Source: an uncultured Aquimarina sp.
GTDB lineage: Bacteria; Bacteroidota; Bacteroidia; Flavobacteriales; Flavobacteriaceae
Direction of reading: 5' to 3'
NCBI GenBank assembly: GCA_947489195.1
Contig: CANLCT010000041.1
Coordinates: 1 to 39,323 of the forward strand
DNA length: 39,323 nt
Below are positions 20,301 through 30,100 of this stretch, piece after piece. The notes below the pieces were generated by a model. It had not been told where the DNA came from and ran no database searches. It saw only the letters and a list, made by a program, of their open reading frames with translations. The number at the start of each line of letters is the position of its first letter. Position 1 is the stretch's first letter. The translations under genes and the position numbers were made by a program.

Positions 20301-23300
20301 ACAGCGTTGAGTGTTACCACTAGCCCCAAAGCAGCGGCCTGTTTTGGTGAAGCCACCGGGAGTGTACAAATAAATGTATCAGGCGGAACGCCGCCATATC
20401 GTTATTCGTTAGATAATGTAACGTATAATTCATTAAGTAGTTTAAGTGATAATACATTAGAAGCCCTAAAAGCAGACACCTATGAGCTATACATACAAGA
20501 TGCTAACAATTGTAGTTTACCAAGCATAGCTAATTTTAAAATAACCGAACCCGCAGCCATACAAATCACCCCAGTAATTAATCAAGAAATCCGAGTAAGA
20601 GGCGCGGCTACAGGTGTTTTAGAAGTATCGGCCAGTGGCGGAAGTGGCACATTAAGCTATAATTGGACCAAGGAAGATGATTTATTATTTAGTGCAACCA
20701 CAGCACGTATAGAAAATATCACAGCAGGAAAATATACAGTTAGTGTAAGTGATGTCAATGGGTGTAGTGAGCCAGCAAGCTTTGAGGTGTTGGAACCCGA
20801 AGCCTTAGAGGTGGACTTAAAAGAATTATTAGCGATCAAGTGTTTTGGCGAAGCCACAGGCGCATTAGAAGCTACAGTAAGAGGAGGCTATCCTATAGTA
20901 TCCACGATCACAGATTTTAATTTGACCTGGTTTAAAATAGAAGCAGGGGTAGAGCAATTAGTACAAGAAGGTCAAGGATTAGCTACATTAAATAGACAGC
21001 CAGCAGGCGAATATAAAGTAGTAGTTACCGATAGTGAAGGTACGATGGCATCAGATACATTTAGACTAATCAGCCCCACAAAATTTGAGGTAGGTCTAAA
21101 AGAAACTGGTAATGAACAGTGTTTTGAAGCCAAAGATGGTTTTATAGATATAAATGTAAGCGGGGGAACCCCACCATACAGCTATGAGTGGACCAAAGTA
21201 GCAGATGCCAGTTATAGCAGTGCTACACAAAATATAGCCGATTTAAGTGCAGGGATTTATAAGCTAACGGCCAAGGACGCTAATGATTGTGCAGTAGATT
21301 TAACCGAGGTGATTGATTTAGAGAGTCCAGAGATTGTTTTTACCTCCTCAGTTAGTGAAATAACAGGTTCAGGCTTGTCTAATGGGCGTATTAGGATCAC
21401 TGCCACAGGAGGAACAGGACCCTTAAGTTACCAATGGAGCAAGGTAGGTGATGCAAGTTTTGCACAAACCACAGCTAGCATAAGCGATTTAAGTGAAGGA
21501 ACTTACGTATTAGAGATTAAGGATGCTAAAGGCTGTACAGAGGAATTTAGTCGTGAACTATTAGCACCCGATACCCTGCAAGTAACATTAAACGAAGCGC
21601 AAGCCAATGCTTGTTTTGGGGCAACGACTTCAGATATAATAGCCACAGTAAGTGGTGGAGTACCACAATCGAGTACAGCACCATTATATGATTACCAGTG
21701 GTATAAAATAGTAGGAACTACTGAAACGGAATTGATCGGCGAAAAAGAAGCACAGCTAATCAATCAAGCATCGGGGAGCTACAGATTAGTGGTTACCGAT
21801 AAAAATGGCAATACGAATCAAGATGACATAACCACGATTCAGCCCGATGAAATAAAAGTAAGTTTAGCAGGGCATCAAGATGAGCAATGTTACCAAGCCA
21901 ATGATGGATTTTTGGAAGTAAGTGTTACCGGCGGAGTCCAGGATGCTTCGGGGAACTATTTAGCATATACTTATGAGTGGCGTAAACGAGGAGATGCACG
22001 CTTTAGTGGCAATACGGCGCGTATTGAAAACCTATCCCCAGGAATATACCGATTAGCAGTAGTAGATCAAGCTTTGTGTAGTCCCTTAATGGAAAGTGAA
22101 TATGAGATTAAAGGGGTAGAAGAGCGTTTGCTTATAGACGCTCCAGTAGTGAGTAACCTAACAGGCTTTAACACCCAAAACGGGAGTGTCGCCATAACAG
22201 TTACTGGCGGAACAGCACCTTACAGCTATGTATGGAGTTCAGATCAAGCAAGTTTTACTACTATTGATAATAGCAAGATAGCAAACTTAAGTAGTGGTAA
22301 GTACCAAGTAGTAGTAAGTGATGCTAATGGCTGTAGTGTTACCAGTATAGAAATCTCGGTAAGTGAACCGAATCAATTAGGAGTAAATATTCCCGAGTTA
22401 ACAGCAATGCAAGGGATACCTTGTTTTGGAGAAATGACTATAGCGCCTTTAACAAGTAGCGTTACAGGAGGAGTGCCTCCTTATAGTTATGAGTGGACCG
22501 CTATAGCCAATGGACAATCAATAAGTACCAATGAAACCGCTCCACCTCAAGCACAAGGGGAGTACCGTTTAGAGGTTACGGATGCCAATGGCAATACAGC
22601 CAGTACAAGTAGGATTATTACTGAACCATTAGTATTAGAAATCACCAATGAAAGCAGTACCCCAGTAAGTTGTTTTAATGGAGCAGATGGCGAAGCTAGT
22701 GTAAGTATAACAGGTGGTACACCACCTTATAGTTACCTGTGGAATACGAATGCTATTACACCGAGTATTACCGCATTAAAATCAGGGATATATAACGTTC
22801 GTATAACCGATGCTCGTGGCTGTAGTATCGAAACAGCACTGATGGTAAGCGAACCATCAGTATTGAGAAGCGAAGGGATTACTGTAAGAACATTTCCTTC
22901 GGCGCCAGGAGTAAATGATGGAATGATTAGCGTTACTATTATAGGAGGAACACCACCTTATGATTATGTATGGCAATCCTTAGTTGATGGAACAATAATC
23001 AGCACACCGAGCAGTAATGCACAAGCGGTATTGAACAATACCAATGCTTTTGGTTACGGGTTAACTGTAACCGATGCCAATGACTGTGAACTAGTAATAG
23101 ACGATGTAGACAATATCGTAATAGCCCCAATAAATATAGATTTATCCATTGAAAAGGCAGTGAGTTGTCAGGGAACAGCCACGGGCAGTATCCAAGCTCG
23201 AGTAAGTGGTGGAATTCCATTTAGTGATATAGATGAACCTTATACTTATGAGTGGTATGACGCGAGTAACAATACGATAGTAGCAAGTACTCCTAAACGA

Positions 23301-24638
23301 TTAGAAGCTATAGGAGCAGGGAGTTATTATGTAGTAGTAACCGATGCGCAAGGGACACAACAACAAAGTGATGTACTAGCAGTTACCGAGCCAACTGTTT
23401 TAGAAATAGCAAGCTTAGAGGAATCTTTTATTTCATGCGGAATTGGAGCAGATTGGCAAATAAATACGATGGTAGTAGGAGGTGCTTTACCTTATACATA
23501 TCAATGGAGTACAGGAGCAAGTACAGCGAATGTAGAAGAGTTACTTCCGGGAGTTTATAGTTTAACAGTAACCGATGCCTTGGGGTGTAAAGCAGAAAGA
23601 AGTATTACATTAACACCTCCACCAGCCTTAGTAATTACCGAACAGATTTCCAATCCGATATGTTTTGATGCCTGTACAGGAAGTATCGAAGTGACTACTA
23701 CAGGCGGTATAGCTCCTTACACCTATAATTGGAATACAGGAGCTATAACAGCAACAGTTCAAAATTTATGTGCTGGTGTATATGAACTTATAGTAACTGA
23801 TGCCTTAGGTTGTGAGGAGATACATACCTATGAAATTGTAAATCCAGAGGCGTTTACAATAGATTTAGGCGAAGATATTACCTTGTGTAAAGATCAAACA
23901 GCGGAGTTAGATGCCAGTATACCAAATGGAGTAAGCTACAGGTGGTCGAGTAGTAATGGTTTTTTAAGTGAACAAGCACAAGTGGAGATTACCGCTACTG
24001 GTTTATACGAAGTGATTGTGATTAATGCAGATAATTGTGAGGCAAGAGACGAAATATTTGTAGAGTTGACCAATGATGAAATCTCGGCAGGCTTTATCGC
24101 TTCGAGTCAGGTGTTTGTAGGCGAACCATTTATTATCGTAAATATAGCCAACCCTAAACCTGATCTAATGTCTTGGAATTTTCCTCAAGAAGCAATAGTA
24201 GATGTGGTGGATAATGATTTTATAGAATTGACTTTTGATAACCCCGGTACTTATGATATTACTTTTGATGTAGCACGAGGCCTGTGTAAAGCTTCGATCA
24301 CTAAACAAGTAGTAGTATTGGAACGCGACACATCGGTAGCGGATCAACCTATAACAGCGGGTGGTGATGTGGTGGTATCCAAGTTTGTGAATTATAACCT
24401 ATATCCAAACCCAATATTAGATGGGATTTTTACACTGGATATAAAAATGTCGGAACCAGCCAAAGCAAGCATAAGCGTATATGAGCTGACAAGCCATAGT
24501 ATTATTGCCAATCGAGTATTGGAAAAAAAGGACAGACACGAGGAATTATTTGAATTACAAACAAGTGCATCGGGGATATACTTGGTAGTAGTTGAAAGTG
24601 AATTAGGAAATCAGGTGTTAAAACTGGTAGTAGAATAG
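17346..24638 (+). CDS. Giant SprB-repeat surface protein with T9SS type A sorting domain (operon gene 3)
   Basis: A 2430-residue T9SS cargo. The signal peptide is residues 1-20 (LLFVSFVFGQ). Residues about 21-305 form a cysteine-containing N-terminal domain I do not recognise (CSSGCNSF, VACGCHN). Residues about 430-2165 hold roughly 15-20 SprB-type repeats, recognised by CFG..TG.I.V.VSGGTPPY.Y.W and GxYxVxVTDxxGC, for example VSGGTPPYSYEW, ITGGTPPYSYLW and TTGGIAPYTYNW. An Ig/PKD-like pair follows (DLGEDITLCKDQTAEL; NPKPDLMSWNFPQ). The end (about 2347-2430) is a type A C-terminal sorting domain (NYNLYPNPILDG, SGIYLVVVESE, QVLKLVVE) that would send it through the outer membrane by T9SS. SprB repeats are known from gliding adhesins. 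One base separates it from the fn3 gene. It is the only protein in the operon with a T9SS signal. Confidence 0.95.
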   Translation: MKKNYILLSFFLLFVSFVFGQDYRVEFKAHLDTLNCAKYVSSGREFVRCFDDPTRSNFIRNFKFRLRSQYFGTGATFLKSHEQTRLLYDKNGSIIADEEIDVIHGPLIVSGLITVCSSGCNSFDSGTFYDKVFFEKVANSQKQPCRLIRQNAHGRPFQNGPVEIGLESDSYPWNIFNIGPIMSSLYYIPKNEEITDLRNDGNEGSIVGMKSAIAGAFGVLSTMSGNPLGGVEVKLEGEADSEYRLGLPGYSLESLGFTEDQVLNRNLIVRGVACGCHNQKEANNSPEPVTIDGYWPQEERVVTSSIIMDYVPLSPQLTSQPSIINTSCIAINDGKIELSFDKDLASGFKLLYNLRRFVDPRDDIPMDLESSITIPSSGRFDSFEPGNKVTITGVESGTYFLVYQTLRASEPDNLDYGEVKSVEVTQKFEVKAPTPITFTTNKTNAVCTGGTGSITITASGGKDGDFPLSDGIYEFSRDGGSTWTRPNPTTSNTHTFTNVAPRTTAYPIAVRLTKTGISNCNGSPATTNDGSVSIQVPSNPLSLLSILATKNQSYRNAGDAEITVNINNGNPSPNFTYSLEEITSGSTITRISTNRSLTFTNLTAGTYNVNVSDGTCTVSNAVADNVAIINPAAITYERVSIDQDIDCFEEATASASIVNVQGGTSTFYRYQVFDTDGDEVYLGSANAFSNLSKGSYTFRIANSPALLSTLGAFASGSFEIGAGITQVTIRNVTPNNAVCFGDAASIAVNVTGGSAPYSYRLGTTGNYTPLATTGVIAIRSNFTGVVYVRDTNGCTKISSNVQVIVPREVLEVVYESQANNVVFGEAEGSFKVSVFGGHGGYRYEWEKDGATYVPTSGTLTEQLVAGDIELTLDDLEAGVYNLTVSDSEGCEKSLASPISITEPAALQISEINEEETIPCFNETGELSVTTTGGIGPYRYEWRLGGNLLTDTDAVLENAVAGSYSVVVYDQYTSASPVSVKVLNAPTALSVTTSPKAAACFGEATGSVQINVSGGTPPYRYSLDNVTYNSLSSLSDNTLEALKADTYELYIQDANNCSLPSIANFKITEPAAIQITPVINQEIRVRGAATGVLEVSASGGSGTLSYNWTKEDDLLFSATTARIENITAGKYTVSVSDVNGCSEPASFEVLEPEALEVDLKELLAIKCFGEATGALEATVRGGYPIVSTITDFNLTWFKIEAGVEQLVQEGQGLATLNRQPAGEYKVVVTDSEGTMASDTFRLISPTKFEVGLKETGNEQCFEAKDGFIDINVSGGTPPYSYEWTKVADASYSSATQNIADLSAGIYKLTAKDANDCAVDLTEVIDLESPEIVFTSSVSEITGSGLSNGRIRITATGGTGPLSYQWSKVGDASFAQTTASISDLSEGTYVLEIKDAKGCTEEFSRELLAPDTLQVTLNEAQANACFGATTSDIIATVSGGVPQSSTAPLYDYQWYKIVGTTETELIGEKEAQLINQASGSYRLVVTDKNGNTNQDDITTIQPDEIKVSLAGHQDEQCYQANDGFLEVSVTGGVQDASGNYLAYTYEWRKRGDARFSGNTARIENLSPGIYRLAVVDQALCSPLMESEYEIKGVEERLLIDAPVVSNLTGFNTQNGSVAITVTGGTAPYSYVWSSDQASFTTIDNSKIANLSSGKYQVVVSDANGCSVTSIEISVSEPNQLGVNIPELTAMQGIPCFGEMTIAPLTSSVTGGVPPYSYEWTAIANGQSISTNETAPPQAQGEYRLEVTDANGNTASTSRIITEPLVLEITNESSTPVSCFNGADGEASVSITGGTPPYSYLWNTNAITPSITALKSGIYNVRITDARGCSIETALMVSEPSVLRSEGITVRTFPSAPGVNDGMISVTIIGGTPPYDYVWQSLVDGTIISTPSSNAQAVLNNTNAFGYGLTVTDANDCELVIDDVDNIVIAPINIDLSIEKAVSCQGTATGSIQARVSGGIPFSDIDEPYTYEWYDASNNTIVASTPKRLEAIGAGSYYVVVTDAQGTQQQSDVLAVTEPTVLEIASLEESFISCGIGADWQINTMVVGGALPYTYQWSTGASTANVEELLPGVYSLTVTDALGCKAERSITLTPPPALVITEQISNPICFDACTGSIEVTTTGGIAPYTYNWNTGAITATVQNLCAGVYELIVTDALGCEEIHTYEIVNPEAFTIDLGEDITLCKDQTAELDASIPNGVSYRWSSSNGFLSEQAQVEITATGLYEVIVINADNCEARDEIFVELTNDEISAGFIASSQVFVGEPFIIVNIANPKPDLMSWNFPQEAIVDVVDNDFIELTFDNPGTYDITFDVARGLCKASITKQVVVLERDTSVADQPITAGGDVVVSKFVNYNLYPNPILDGIFTLDIKMSEPAKASISVYELTSHSIIANRVLEKKDRHEELFELQTSASGIYLVVVESELGNQVLKLVVE

Positions 24639-24640
24639 GT

Positions 24641-27112
24641 GTGGGGTTGAAGGAAGAAAGATTGAATAAACTATTTTTTATATGGGCTGTGATAGGAATA
24701 TATACTACTAGCCTAGCGCAAGACTTTACCAATTTTGGGAAGGCCAAACTGGTAAAAGTGAACGGAGGAGTTTCGGCAAATTCTATTTTTTACGAAGGGG
24801 CTTCGGCACGTGAACCTTTTACTTATTTTTTAAATGGGAATATCAATGTAAATATCAAAGGAGTGTATAATATTCCATTAACATTTACATATTCGAATCA
24901 GGAGTTTGAAACCAATCGTCCTTTTACGTTTAATACGTTGAGTTTACACCCTTCCTACAAATGGATTACCACTCATATTGGACAAGTAAATATGACATTT
25001 TCGCCCTATACATTAAACGGGCATCAATTTTCGGGTTTTGGCATTGATTTGGCTCCTACCAGTAAACCATTTACTATTAGTGCTATGTATGGACGCTTAC
25101 AAAAAGAAGTCGAATTTAATGCGAATGACCTCCAATCATTACCCGCATACAAGCGTTTAGGCTACGGTTTTAATGCCAGTTACAAATTTGAAAAATTTGA
25201 TGTGGGTCTTATTCTGTTTAAAGCAAAAGATGACGAAACTTCTTTAAATGAATCCATTCCCTTGGATATAGGAGTAACTCCAAAGGACAATGTAGTGGTG
25301 AGTGCCGAGGGGAATTTTAAATTAGCAGATAAATTACAATTACATGTAGAAATCGCTAATTCGGTAATTACCGAAGATATCTCTAATCAAAGTGCAGGAA
25401 AAAACAATACCCCACTTTCTTTTTTAGTAGAAAGCAATGCCACCACTCAACAGTTTAATGCCATAAATGCTAATGTTTCTTATCCAGTTGCCAATGGTAC
25501 AGTAGGAGTAGGTTACGAAAGAATTGATCCTGATTATAGAACTTTAGGCGCTTATTTTTTCAATAATGATTTAGAAAACATTACGGTAAATGCTTCGCAA
25601 AGTATTCTTAAAGGAAAAATTAATATAGGTTTTAATGGAGGATTACAACGTGACGATTTAGAAAATAAAAAGCAATCGCAATTGCAGCGTATAGTAAGTG
25701 CTTTAAATATAGGTTATACGCCAAATGAAAAATTAAATTTTACGGGAGGCTATTCTAACTTTAGGTCGTTTACCAATATAAAAAATCAATTTGATGCCAT
25801 AAATGAGGTGACTCCAGTAGATAATATTGATACCTTGGATTTACAGCAAATTAACCAAAATGCCAATTTGGGTATTGCTTATCAAATTCAGAGCAACAAA
25901 ACCAAGACTTCGGCATTAACTGTGGATGTGTCGTTTCAAACTTCGCAAAGTGAACAAAATAATAAAGTGTTAACTAGTGGAAAATCGAGTTTCTATAATT
26001 TTGGAACAGGTTACAATCTAGGCTTTCCAACCCGCAGTTTTACTATTTCGGCAACAGCCAATGCCAGTATCAACCAAATTGGAACCGAAGCAACTATAAT
26101 TACCCTTGGTCCTTCCGTAAATGCCAGTAAAGCCTTTTTTAATAAGCAACTACGTACTTCGGCTACATTGAGTTACAATCAAAATCGAATAGGGAGTGAA
26201 AAGGAGAGCGAGGTAATGAATATTAGGTTAAATTCGGGCTATGTATTTAAAAAGAAGCACCGATTTAGTTTAAATTTATTAAATCAAATAAGGAGTAGAG
26301 CAGCACAATCCAATTCGGTAGATTTTACAGGAACCTTGTCCTATAATTATACTTTTGACAATTTTAAAGTAACCCCACCTAAATTGAATTTAAATTTTAA
26401 CGGACCAGGCGAGCGTTTAAAAATAACCTATAAAGAAAAAGTATTTGAAGGTAAAAAAGAGGAAATTGTAAATCAATTGAGAAACTACCAAGGCAATAAA
26501 ATTTTTAGGGAAGTTCCTGTGAGTAAACGAAAAGAATTGAATGCCTTGATCGCGCCTTTAGCTAAAGAAAAATCAGATGCTGTTTTTAAACTAAAAGCAA
26601 ATGAATTTTTAGTAGCGCTACATAGTTATACTGATTTTAAAGCAAAATTTAATGACTTGATTTTACAAAGTTTTAAAAGCTTAAATGGTCAAATGACGGT
26701 GTTGGATGAAAAATTTGAAAAACAATATATTGATGCCCAGTTAAATGTAAAGTCTCATGCCTTGTATGATACAGATAAGGGTAGTAAACCAACCAATAAT
26801 CAAGGTTTAAAAAATGAGTTCGAACGTTTAAAAAAGAAAGCAAAAGCAAGAGGCGAAGTATTATTTGCGCACCGATGGATGCAACCCATTATAGAAAAGC
26901 AGAGTAGCTTACAAGTCTTAAATACAGAGGACACCGAGATTACTCAATTTATAGAAAACGAAAAGTATAAAGCCTATCGTATTTTTGATAATACCAAAAG
27001 TATGGAGGCTGTTGATAGTTATTTAATGCAACAACTAATAGATACTTATTTTAAAAAGGCATTAAAATCAGTAGATAGACAGCTTATTTTAAAATATATA
27101 GAAAAAAATTAA
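24641..27112 (+). CDS. Probable outer-membrane beta-barrel protein with helical C-terminal domain (operon gene 4)
   Basis: An 823-residue exported protein. The start is uncertain: no ATG precedes the signal peptide, so GTG at 24641 (2 bases after the previous stop), TTG at 24647 or TTG at 24662 must be used. All leave a signal ending YTTSLAQ. Residues about 30-590 show repeated amphipathic strands and turns typical of outer-membrane barrels (YFLNGNINVNIKGVYNIPLTF, VGVGYERIDPDYRTLGAYFF without the gap, INIGFNGGLQRDD, SALTVDVSFQTS, FTGTLSYNYTFDNFKV). From about residue 600 to the end the chain becomes charged and clearly helical (EEIVNQLRNYQGNK, NEFERLKKKAKARGEVLFAH, LIDTYFKKALKSVDRQLIL). The tail would face the periplasm or the cell surface, depending on barrel topology. 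It could anchor or translocate the other operon products. There is no known family name that I can support. Confidence 0.8.
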   Translation: MGLKEERLNKLFFIWAVIGIYTTSLAQDFTNFGKAKLVKVNGGVSANSIFYEGASAREPFTYFLNGNINVNIKGVYNIPLTFTYSNQEFETNRPFTFNTLSLHPSYKWITTHIGQVNMTFSPYTLNGHQFSGFGIDLAPTSKPFTISAMYGRLQKEVEFNANDLQSLPAYKRLGYGFNASYKFEKFDVGLILFKAKDDETSLNESIPLDIGVTPKDNVVVSAEGNFKLADKLQLHVEIANSVITEDISNQSAGKNNTPLSFLVESNATTQQFNAINANVSYPVANGTVGVGYERIDPDYRTLGAYFFNNDLENITVNASQSILKGKINIGFNGGLQRDDLENKKQSQLQRIVSALNIGYTPNEKLNFTGGYSNFRSFTNIKNQFDAINEVTPVDNIDTLDLQQINQNANLGIAYQIQSNKTKTSALTVDVSFQTSQSEQNNKVLTSGKSSFYNFGTGYNLGFPTRSFTISATANASINQIGTEATIITLGPSVNASKAFFNKQLRTSATLSYNQNRIGSEKESEVMNIRLNSGYVFKKKHRFSLNLLNQIRSRAAQSNSVDFTGTLSYNYTFDNFKVTPPKLNLNFNGPGERLKITYKEKVFEGKKEEIVNQLRNYQGNKIFREVPVSKRKELNALIAPLAKEKSDAVFKLKANEFLVALHSYTDFKAKFNDLILQSFKSLNGQMTVLDEKFEKQYIDAQLNVKSHALYDTDKGSKPTNNQGLKNEFERLKKKAKARGEVLFAHRWMQPIIEKQSSLQVLNTEDTEITQFIENEKYKAYRIFDNTKSMEAVDSYLMQQLIDTYFKKALKSVDRQLILKYIEKN

Positions 27113-27120
27113 TCTTTTTT

Positions 27121-30100
27121 ATGAAGATAAATCAACAAATAATAGCATCCGTTAAGCAAAAATTAACCCAAATGCTGTGTACGCTGGCAGGAGTATTCAT
27201 CCTACTAAGCAGTGCTACTATTGCAGGGCAAACATTTCCAGTAAATGTGTCTCTACAGGTTACCAATCCAGCCCCCATATACCTGAGTAATTATAGCGAT
27301 GCTAACTTACTAAATGGGCCACTACGCACCCAGTTAGTGCTTAATGATTTTAGTATAACCAACCGCCAAATAGCATTAAGAGTAAGTGTTAAGGGACAAG
27401 GTATTGCCTTGGAAAGCCGACCAGGTTTTACTGGTAATATTCCATTGTTTATTGATGGTGGAACCCCATTAAATGTAACTACGGCTGAGATTGCACAGTA
27501 TTTTGAATTACAAAATATAGTAGGTATTTCGCCTCAAGCCTATGCCAATGCTTTACCCGAAGGGAATTATGAATTTTGTATGGAGGTTATTGATGTCATT
27601 ACAGGCTTACAACTTTCGCAAAAAACATGTACTAACACCTTTGTTATTCAAAATGATCCACCATTGTTGGTGTTGCCCTTTAAGGGAGAAGAAAAGGATG
27701 CGTCAAAAATACAAAACATCATTTTTCAGTGGACACCACGTGGCGTAAATGTAACGGATGTGGATTATGAGTTGAGTATGGTCGAAGTATGGAACAATCA
27801 AGTAGACCCACAAACAGCTTTTTTAAGTTCGCCACCCATTTTTACGGTCAGTACAAACAGAACATCATTTAGGTATGGACCCGATCAACCTTTACTACTA
27901 TCCAACAAACGTTACGCATGGCGGGTACAAGCTAAGGCCCAAAAAGGAGGAGAGCCCATTGCGTTATTTGAAAATGCAGGCTATTCCGAAATTTTTTGGT
28001 TTGACTACATCACGCCTTGCGAGGCGCCAAAAAATATAAGTGCAGAGGTAAAAGGAATTTACAAGGCCAATATTTATTGGGACGAAAATCTAGATGAAAT
28101 CACGCCTTATATCATCAGATACAGGCAAGCCAACCTAAAAGATGCGCAATGGTTTATGGCGCGTACCACAGAACCTTGGGCGACACTCTGGGATTTAAAG
28201 GAAGGCACCACTTACGAATATCAAGTAAGTTCCAAATGTCAGTTAGGGGATAGTGAGTTTTCGGAAATTAAAAGTTTTACCACCGATGTTACCGAAAATG
28301 AAGAGACGTATTACAATTGTGGGATCACATCGGATATCGAACTAACCAATAAAGAACCCATAACAGAGCTGTACGTTGATGAAGTATTTACAGCAGGGGA
28401 TTTTCCTGTACGTATTACCGAGTTAAGTGGATCAAATGGGCGTTATACGGGTAAAGGAGTGGTCACCATTCCGTATTTAAAAAACGTAGGCCTAAATGTT
28501 AAGTTTAGCAATGTTTTAATTAATAACGAAAAGCAACTTGCCGATGGTGTCGTAATTACCACCTATGATTCTAGTTTAAAAAATATATTGGATGTTGATG
28601 AGGCTATAGCAGGTGTTAAGGAAGTTATAGATGAAATAGAAGATTTAGGTGATGCCCTAAAAGGAGGAGATAAAAAGGAAGTAGCCGTTGATTTTGAAAT
28701 AGAAGATGTACAACTAAACGAGGATAAAACCAAAATAGTCATTACGGGTAAAAATGGTGAAACCAAGGAGGTGGATTATGACGAAGAGGATGAATACCAA
28801 ATAGCAGGCACCGATAAAACCTTCCGTATTGATAAACAGGGTAATGCCGAGCAAACAGGTCAAGTAGCCGAAGGAGGCAGTGCGTCGCCTTCAAATACTT
28901 CGGGAGTAGCCAGTGGCCCAACATCATCCGGAAACGGATCATCCGTTAGTCAGGTAGCTACCGAGGCTATTGAAATTGCATTTAGGGAGGGAGAAGGCAC
29001 TACCTATGCCTTTGACAAAGCCGAAGGAACTTTTGAAAAGGAAACCTACCCAAAAACTAAAAACGAAGCTGGTGCCGAGGTATATGCATTCCATAAAGCC
29101 GTACCCAATGGAGCAACAGACGTATTTTATGCCGATGTAAAAATTAGAAACAAAAGAATAAAACTGGATAGCTTAATTATAAAAACCTTAAGCGGACGCA
29201 AAATTGACTATGTAGTTGAAGCCAAAAATACCCTGAAAATAACGGTGAAAGGTTTTGATGGTTATCGTAAGGAAGAAGCTATTGTAACCTATAAAATTGA
29301 AGGAGGTAAACAACAGGTAGCAGCCAATTTCTTTATCCACCATTTGGCTAAACCAGCCCCAATTGCGGTCAATTTAGTGCCTATGGGTGGGGCGGTAATT
29401 ACAGCAAGTTTTAAACAGGAATTACAAGCCATTTACAAAAAAATAGGCGTGGAGTTCAATTTGTCTGTCATGCCAAATTACAATCCAGACACCAGTGTTT
29501 GGGATAAGGATGGAAATACCCAATTAACCTATGATGGCAGCGGTGTATTTAAAAATTTCCCACCGGAGTTTAAAGCCATAAATAAGGATTACCAAACCAC
29601 GGATGATTATTCAAGCAAAGCTTATTATTTATTTGTAACCGATTTATATACTAGCGAGCCTTTAGGGGGCTTTATGCCTAAAGGCAGTCAGTTTGGGTAT
29701 GTGTTTGTAAACGGCTCGGGGGCCGAAGGTAAAGGAGCACCAGCAAAAACGGCTGCGCATGAGTTAGGTCATGGTGTTTTTGGTTTAGAGCATCCTTTTA
29801 AAGATACCAAAAGCCCAAACACCAACACCAATTGGTTAATGGATTACGGTACCGATACTCAATTTTCGCAAGTCAATTGGGCTACATTAGGAAACGAAAA
29901 ACTGCGTTTGTATTTGTTTCAGAAGGATGAGGATAATGAGTATACAGATTCTGAATATATTCAAAAAGTATTTCAAAAAATACGTTGTGCTAATATAAAC
30001 GAGGAAAAAACTTTAGATGAAAAATATTTTTCAAAAGTAGGCGAAAATTTCAAAGGCAAGTTTCAAGGTTTATCTATAAATCTATCCATTAAAAGGGAAC

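Noticed and set aside
27542..27748. Overlapping 68-aa ORF on the plus strand, and similar opposite-strand ORFs inside large genes
   Set aside because: They lie in other frames of clearly coding sequence, with no signal, domain or start context of their own.
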